This document shows, one piece after another, positions 57,775 to 64,000 of a stretch of DNA of 64,000 nucleotides. Position numbers and translations under genes: made by a program. Location: NCBI RefSeq assembly GCF_048544455.1, contig NC_133534.1, positions 123,156,269 through 123,220,268 of the forward strand, in the 5' to 3' direction. Source of the stretch: Silene latifolia. Its lineage: Eukaryota > Streptophyta > Magnoliopsida > Caryophyllales > Caryophyllaceae. The notes beneath the pieces were generated by a model. The model searched no databases and was not told the origin of the DNA. It worked only from the letters and a program-made list of their open reading frames with translations. Position 1 is the first letter of the stretch. The number at the start of each line of letters is the position of its first letter.

Positions 57775-59396
57775 CTACAACTTAGGAACACGTTTAATTC
57801 CCATGGAATTAACATGCCCTTCATGCTTATCTTGTCGTAATGGTTTAGTGAGAGGATCTGCTATGTTATCATCTGTAGCAATCTTTTCTATCACTACTTC
57901 CTTTTGCTCCACGTAATCTCGGATTAGATGAGCTTTCCGTTGTACATGTCTAGACTTGTTGCTAGACTTTGGCTCCTTAGCTTGGAAGATGGCACCACTA
58001 TTGTCGCAATAGATGGTGATCGGGTCATTCGAACTAGGCACTACAGATAGTCCATGTAAGAATTAACGCATCCATATCGCTTCCTTTGTAGCTTCAGACG
58101 CGGCATAGTACTCGGACTCGGTCGTAGAATCTCTTTTGTGAGTTTGTTTCGAACTCTTCGGTGACTGCAGCGCCATTAAGAGTAAAAACGAATCCAGACC
58201 GAGATTTCGAGTCATCTCGATCCGTTTGGAAGCTAGCATCTGCAGAATCGGTTGCGCATAGCTTTTGAGGGCCTCCATAAGTCAATGCCCAATCTTTAGT
58301 CCTCCGTAGGTACTTAAGAATGTTCTTGAGAGCCAGCCAATGTGATTCACCTAGATCTTTGTTGGAATCGACTTGTCATACTCAATGCATATGCCACGTC
58401 GGGACGTGTGCATATCATGGCATACATGATTGATCCTATAGCCGAGGCATAAGGAATCCGTGTCATGCGCTCTTTCTCTTCCGTGTCTCTCGGTGCCCGA
58501 GACTTGCTCAAATGCACCCTGGAGCCATAGGAAGAAACCCCTTCTTGGAGTTAGTCATGCTGAATCTCTCTAGGACTTTGTCTATGTAAGACTCTGATCG
58601 AGAGATAACATCCGTCGTGATCTATCTCGATAGATACGGATGCCTGGAATTCTTTGTGCCTCACCCGGATCTTTCATCCGGAAATGGTTTTTCAACCATA
58701 CTTTCACCGAAGTTAAGAGAGGTATGTCATTCCCAATCAGGAGTATGTCGTCAACATACAATATTAGGAAGACAATCTTGCTCCCACTCGACTTGATATA
58801 TAGACATGGTTCCTCGACCGATCGAGTGAATCCATTTTCTTTTATCACTTGGTCGAAGCGATGATTCCAACTCCTTGATGCTTGCTTAAGTCCATAAATG
58901 GAACGCTTAAGCTTGCACACTTTCTTAGGATGTTCGGATCGATGAAACCTTCGGGTTGTACCATGTACAACTCTTCCTCCAAAAAGCCGTTTAAGAAGGC
59001 GGTTTTCACGTCCATTTGCCAAATTTCATAGTCATGAAAAGCGGCAATCGCTAAGATAATCCGAATGGAACGCAGCATAACTACGGGTGCAAAAATCTCA
59101 TCGTAGTGCAAACCTGGCACTTGGGTGAAACCTTTAGCAACTAGTCGTGCTTTATAGATATCTTGTTGACCTTCCACAGAATGCTTTATCTTGTAAAGCC
59201 ATTTGCATTGAAGGGGACGAACCTTAGCAGGTAAGTCAACAAGATCCCATACGTTGTTCTCATACATAGAGTCCATCTCGGATTGCATGGCCTCAAGCCA
59301 TAGCTTTGAGTCGGAACTAGTCATGGCACCTTTATAGGTTGCGGGTTCACTACTCGTTAAGAGTAGAACATCATCTATGTCATGTTCCTCGACCAT
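57775..59396 (-). pseudogene. Copia reverse transcriptase and RNase H, broken
   Basis: The start (59396-58845) has WKLA-like, LQCKWLYKIKHS, KARLVAKGFTQVPGLHYDEIFAPV and QMDVKTAFLNGFLEEELYMVQPEGF. The next frame (59022-58582) carries the catalytic LILYVDDILLIGNDI and KVCKLKRSIYGLKQASR. RNase H pieces follow (58285-58063: SADASFQTDRDDSKSRSGFVF-like, and 58041-57775: ITIYCDNSGAIF, KHVQRKAHLIRDYV-like, ATDDNIADPLTKPL). At least four frame breaks separate them. Confidence 0.85.
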
Positions 59397-60530
59397 ACCA
59401 ATGTATCATGCGGAGGAATAGAGACTCTTCCCGACCTCCTAGGTTCCTCAGGAATATTAACCGGAGCCGGGATTGAAGGAACTGGTTCCTCCAATGGTTG
59501 CTCGGTATTTGGTTCTGGAATCTCCGACAGGTCGAAGGTTCTATCACTCTTTGCATTCTCGAGAAATTCCTTCTCTAAGAATGTCGCACTAGCCGCAACA
59601 AAAACACGTTGTTCGGTTGGCGAATAAAAGTAATGACCAAGCGTTCCTTTAGGATAACCTATAAAGTATGTCTTGACCGATCGCGGGCCGAGCTTATCCT
59701 CGTGTCTCCACTTGACATAAGCCTCGCAGCCCCAAACCCGTATAAAGGACAAGTTAGGGATCGTTCCCTTCCATAGTTCATATGGAGTCTTGTCAACAGC
59801 TTTAGACGGACTTCGGTTAAGTATTAGAGCAGTGCAAATGATGAAGAGCATAACCCCACAATGAGTCAGGCAACACGGTGTGACTCATCATGGATCGAAC
59901 CATATCAAGTAGTGTTCGATTTCTCCGTTCGGACACACCATTCAACTGAGGTGTTCCAGGTGGAGTTAACTGTAGGGCAATCCCACAGTCTTTAAGGTGT
60001 TGATCAAACTCGTGAGAAAGATACTCGCCACCACGATCTGAACGTAGTGTTTTAATCTTTCTACCCAATAGGTTCTGTACCCTATTCTGGTATTCTTTGA
60101 ATTTCTCAAAGGATTCACTTTTGTGCTTCATTAAGTAGACATAGCCATATCTACTTAAATCGTCCGTGAAAGTGATGAAATACCTATAGCCTTCTCGTGC
60201 GGTGATTGACATAGGACCACATACATCCGTGTGTATGAGTCCTAATAGGTCAGCAGCGCGCATTCCAACACCTTTGAAGGAAATACGAGTCATCTTACCG
60301 ATGAGACATGATTCACACGTGCCAAATGATTGAAAATCAAAAGCCGAGATAGCTCCATTCTTGATGAGCTGTTTTACGCGTTTCTCATTAATGTGTCCCA
60401 TACGGCAGTGCCATAGATACGTTTGATCTTTGTCACCAACCTTTAACTTTTTATTCATTACGTGTAATATTTCGGTGGTCTGATCTAAAACATAAATTCC
60501 GTTCATGGAGACTGCCTTGTCGTAAATCAT
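59375..60530 (-). pseudogene. Copia integrase
   Basis: The frame 60530-59817 holds the zinc-binding HCRMGHINEKRV and CESCLIGKM, and the core with HTDVCGPM, YFITFTDDLSRYGYVYLM, LRSDRGGEYLSHEF and PGTPQLNGVSERRNRTLLDMVRSMM: the D, D and E catalytic residues are visible. A shift leads to 59851-59375, with PYELWKGTIPNLSFIRVWGCEAYVK, the C-terminal part of copia integrases. Confidence 0.88.
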
Positions 60531-60565
60531 ATCGTGTAATGAGAAAATGCAAGTATTATTTTCTA

Positions 60566-61054
60566 TTACAAATGAAAAACCAAGTTTATCAAGTGCAGAA
60601 ACTGAAATAATGTTTTTCGAAAGACTAGGTACATAATAGCGTCATATAATGACAACTCAAATCCGCTAGGAAGTCGGATCACATATGTCCCCTTTGAGAT
60701 GGCAGCCACTCTTGCTCCATTCCCAACACGCAGGTCCACCTCACCCTTTACGAGGGGTTCGATGTTTCGGAGCCCCTGCACATGATTACACAGATGAGAA
60801 CCACAACCAGTATCAAGTACCCAAGTTCCGTAACTTGCGTGGTTAATCTCAATCATATGAATAAAAGTAGAAGAGAGAGAAGACATACCAACAGGTTTAA
60901 CACGACCTGCCTTTAAGTCCTCATGATAAACAGGACATGTACGCCTCCAATGCCCAGTCTTGTGGCAATGATGGCATTCCATGTTTTCATTCTTGCTCTT
61001 TGTCGCGCCTGATGAGGTGCTCGACTCACCAGGCCCACTCTTACCTGAACCCAA
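60566..61054 (-). pseudogene. Copia gag zinc knuckle and protease
   Basis: The knuckle CHHCHKTGHWRRTC (CX2CX4HX4C) is followed by the aspartic protease site WVLDTGCGSHLC and LRVGNGARVAAISKGTY. The frame ends early, and the link to the integrase is by another frame. The protease has the DTG triad with Cys after it, common in plant copia elements. Confidence 0.85.
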
Positions 61055-61162
61055 CTTCTTGAACTTCGGTTTACCTCATCGCTAGGTTTGCTCGAGCTTT
61101 GCCCTTACCTTTCCCTTTGTTTGACACAACGAGAACATCCTGTTTCAAGCTCCCCCTGAACT

Positions 61163-61687
61163 TCATGTCCTTCTCGGCCCTGTACGAGAAGGGAGTGCGA
61201 GTTCATGTGGGGTTTTCTTCAAATCATTCATATAGTAATTCGCTCTAAATTGCGAAAAACCATCGTGGAGTGAATGAAGCATGCGGTCGATAACAATGTT
61301 CTCGCTGATGTTACAATTAAAGGTCTCCAGCTTCTCGACATTCTCAATCATGCTGAGAATGTGTGGGCTAATTGGTTGGCCCTTCTGGAGTCTCGCATCA
61401 AAGAAGCGAGTGGTATGCTCATAGGTCACGATTCTCGGTGCTTTCGAGAATTCCTTGGTGAGCGTGGTGAAAATCTTGTTCGCACCATGGGATATGAAGC
61501 GTTTCTGCAAATTGGGTTCCATTGCAAAAATGAGTACGTTTTTAATCGCACCCGCTTCCATACAGAAATCATTAAACTTGGTGATTTCAGCAACTCTAGC
61601 CGTGGGACCTGGGTTTGCCGGGATGGGCTCTAATAGATATTTGAGCTTCCGTCGTCGCCAGCGGCATTCCGTAATGCCGCCTCCCAA
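61163..61687 (-). pseudogene. Copia gag, N-terminal part
   Basis: A copia gag (UBN2-like) with the MEPNLQKRF region, ISPHILSMIENVEKLE, MLHSLHDGFSQF and FRANYYMNDLKKTPHEL. The initial residues are not family-like (WRRRKLKYLL), so the true start is probably upstream in another frame (near 61760). A break separates it from the zinc-knuckle part at about 61160-61054. Confidence 0.8.
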
Positions 61688-63139
61688 TCCGCGAAGTTTG
61701 ATCCATCATTCTTGATCGAGTAGGCGATTCATCGATTCATGAAGATCCGAAGCCGGGACTCACGGTCCAATGTGGCACTTGGCATTGGGTTATCGTAGAA
61801 CCACCATTTGTTATTAGCAGTTTAAAAATTCGTGATCTACACTGAAAAAGAAAGAAAAACAAAACGAAATAAGCAACTCATCGAGGTGATTTAAGTCTAT
61901 TTTAAAATACATTTTAACAAGTAGACTCTCGCACTTGCATAATTGATCTCCCTCAAGAATGATACAAGTGATCCCAAGACTCAATTTCCGTAAATTGATA
62001 AGCCAACTGTTTAGCTAATTCTTCCGTAAGAACTCTTGGTCGATAGATTTCCGTAAATCCTATCTATAGTCCACCATGATCACAGGATCGTACGAGTGAC
62101 CATAGTGTTGAGATAAAATAGGTCAATCGGTTCCAACTTACCCGACGTAGAAGGGGTCATATTATGCCTACCGACGAAGAAGGGACTCATTGGAGTTTGA
62201 CCTATAAAGACCATTCTCAATTTTGGTTTATACGAGGAAGATCCCATCAACTTAATTATAATTCATATTAAGTGAACGAATAACTAGCGTCTGCGTGAAT
62301 GAATTAATTTAGGTGATGGCTTAGCATAGATCGTGTGACATGAGAATGTCAAAGAAAACTAACTCGAGACCTCTATATGTGTCAGTTTTCATGCAATAAA
62401 TAGGTGGTTTGGTGTTTAGGCGGAATATGATGCATATTATCGTTGCGAAAAATAAATAAAAGAATGCAATACGTAAATAAAAAATTCCTAGTGTGGCCTA
62501 TCCTAATAAAAAGAACATAAAACAACTTTGGAATCCACCGTTGGACCCGAGAAGCTTGTCTTGATGTTCCATCTTGATCCATGTAGCGGGAGTGAGCATC
62601 CGGTCTCCATCTTTGGTCATCTCAAAAATTACAATTTAAAATTTACAAATATAAACCTATTTACATTCTAAATAAAAAACTGTAATTAAAAGAAATAAAA
62701 ATGGAGATACGAGATCTCAAAATACAACCAAGACCGTGTTCCATCATTACGGTAACACGTTCTACTAAGGCCACACTAAGTTACAACCGTTTGTAAAATA
62801 AATAAATACGTAATATAAAGCATTCAAAATAATCAAAACGATAAATAAAATGCATCAACTAAATTAAATTTATTCGTGACATAATTCCGTAATTATGTTA
62901 AATTTATCCAAACCACCTTTTAATGATTAAAATTCATGTGATAAAACCGCTTCTATCATTCAATTTTAATCTAATACAATCCGTTACTTTAAATACGCTT
63001 TAAAATAACTTAATGGTACGTGTGTGAACCGTTTCACAATCATAGCGAGTGTACAATATCCGTATAAAGTACATATTAAGGCCAAAAGAAAATTTAAAAC
63101 AAAAGAATAAATTTTCAAAGCTTGCCAGAACAAAAATCC
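61688..63139 (-). other. Copia leader, non-coding part
   Basis: AT-rich sequence between the palindrome array and gag. No ORF or structured repeat was recognised. Confidence 0.5.
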
Positions 63140-63416
63140 CTCGATCCAGGGACAATAGTGCTCGATCGAGGAACTAAAGGGCTCGATCGATCAATCGCTA
63201 GTCGATCGAGAGGTATGCTAATCGGGAAGTACTCGATCGCGAAGGCTGGTGGTCGATCGAGGAATTTTATCGACAATCTTGCTCGATCGAGTACGAGGAC
63301 TTCTCGATCGAGCGCGGTGGGGTTTAAAAGTGGTCGATCGAGTACAAAGAAGGACTCGATCGAGTAAAAACAAGACAGAAAAACCTCTCGATCGATTAAA
63401 AACTTGGTCGATCGAG
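63140..63416. promoter_or_regulatory. Phased palindrome array in the copia leader, twelve copies
   Basis: Cores of CTCGATCGAG or GTCGATCGAG type start at 63140, 63161, 63182, 63201, 63232, 63252, 63282, 63303, 63333, 63355, 63387 and 63407; intervals are 21, 21, 19, 31, 20, 30, 21, 30, 22, 32 and 20 bp. Every interval is close to two or three helical turns. It lies about 320-600 nt inside the element from the primer site. Confidence 0.7.
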
Positions 63417-63725
63417 AACAAAAAGTTTCGGAAAACAAAACCCTCGTGGAAAACAGTTTTGTCGAAACAAAACAATTTCAATTTTGATCAAAACCGCATA
63501 AAATCAATTTTATAATTTGACAAAACTTGACATATTATTATAATCTCCGTATAAAATAACAATATGTAAAAGAACAAAACGGAAAAAGTGAATCAACCGT
63601 GTAAAACATGTCACGGTTTCAACAAAAACGCAAACATCCGTGTATACAAGGCACGGATTTCGAGACAAAAGCAACCGTTTCAAAATCGTTTTATGAAAAA
63701 CACATAGAAAAATGTACGTGGCCTC

Positions 63726-63737
63726 GCTCTGATACCA
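63726..63737 (-). other. Primer binding site (tRNA-iMet)
   Basis: On the minus strand it reads TGGTATCAGAGC, the standard plant copia site, 2 bp from the LTR at 63740. Confidence 0.92.
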
Positions 63738-63739
63738 CT

Positions 63740-64000
63740 TGAAGGGTAATATCCGTATAAAACCCTTTCTTTATAGGATTATAACGCAAATTTAATACGT
63801 GATTTATAGTCATAAAACGAAAAACATAATGAAACGATAAAGATCAAGGAATAACCTTCGGTCTTAGTGCAATATGGCAATGAGAGATCAAAGTAGACCT
63901 CCTCCTAAATGATGCACCCAAGATTGTCCGAGAAATGCCCTTGTGCTAGAAGGAATCCTCTAATTGCCTTGCAATATCGAGAGGATTGTTTTGTGAGTTT
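63740..64000 (-). repeat. 5' LTR of the copia element, partial
   Basis: The first 261 bp on the plus strand (U5 side) match 55935-56195 except at two positions (C/T in CGGTCCTAGT, A/G in GAGGATTATT). Confidence 0.95.

Larger units (their letters stand above)
55935..64000 (-). mobile_element. Ty1/copia retrotransposon, right end cut by the window
   Basis: Minus-strand order: 5' LTR (from 63740, first 261 bp visible), primer site, long leader with palindrome array, gag, protease, integrase, RT, RNase H, purine tract, 3' LTR (55935-56917 or 56990). The visible LTR parts differ at two of 261 positions. It is inserted in the Tat gag-pro region. Despite the young LTRs, pol has many frame breaks. 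Confidence 0.92.

Noticed and set aside
1..64000. CRISPR array for the regularly spaced palindromes
   Set aside because: Repeats are only about 10 bp, spacers about 10 bp, in plant transposons, with no cas genes.

Overview
This is nuclear DNA from a flowering plant, most likely a eudicot with a repeat-rich genome. Caryophyllales is my inference from the general look of the repeats, not a proven placement. The evidence for a plant is a 14-exon gene with GT-AG introns that matches the plant CCCH-zinc-finger/tRNA m5U54 methyltransferase family, surrounded by nested plant LTR retrotransposons (Athila, Tat, Tekay and Ty1/copia types), LINEs and MITEs. No rRNA, tRNA, CRISPR or bacterial features were seen.

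Layout. (1) 1-13.4 kb is nested transposons: the 5' end of a minus-strand Athila-type element (gag, tRNA-Asp primer site, LTR 1743-3234); a plus-strand Tat-type LTR (3235-about 6114) split by a Tekay-type deletion derivative (4419-5914, target duplication CTTCC); another LTR-like block (about 6484-7939); a minus-strand Tekay leader and LTR (7940-10434); and a 5'-truncated LINE with one long open frame (10571-13363, 13-bp target duplication). (2) 14.8-29.4 kb is the only host gene, on the minus strand. I could join all 14 exons into one uninterrupted frame of 826 codons, from an N-terminal CCCH finger to a C-terminal TrmA-type methyltransferase. Its introns hold MITEs, a LINE remnant, a retroposon and a small LTR element. 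(3) 29.6-34.9 kb, upstream of the gene, has a 0.57-kb tandem duplication whose first copy carries a 1.17-kb Mutator-like element (9-bp target duplication), plus a Stowaway MITE, a long (AT)n tract and a 21-22 bp minisatellite. (4) 34.95-43.6 kb is an Athila-like LTR and 3' internal region split by a young, complete non-autonomous element (35277-40940, LTRs 1505 bp each, target duplication TATAA). (5) 43.6-55.9 kb is a minus-strand Tat-lineage element: a 3.2-kb LTR, hairpin-containing tandem repeats, an antisense ORF with its own TATA box, and a decayed pol with the extra RNase H. (6) 55.9 kb to the end is a minus-strand Ty1/copia element inserted into the Tat gag-pro region.

Main observation: several unrelated element families (Athila-like, non-autonomous Athila-like, Tekay, copia) carry clusters of a 10-bp palindrome of the type CTCG(AT/GT/AC)CGAG or GTCGATCGAC. 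Neighbouring copies nearly always start 19-22 bp or 30-32 bp apart, that is about two or three turns of the DNA helix, while the DNA between them is not conserved. In three LTRs the cluster lies about 55-90 bp upstream of a TATA-like box. This looks like a helically phased regulatory array shared across retrotransposon families, possibly a binding platform for a dimeric host protein. The function is inference; the sequence pattern is direct.
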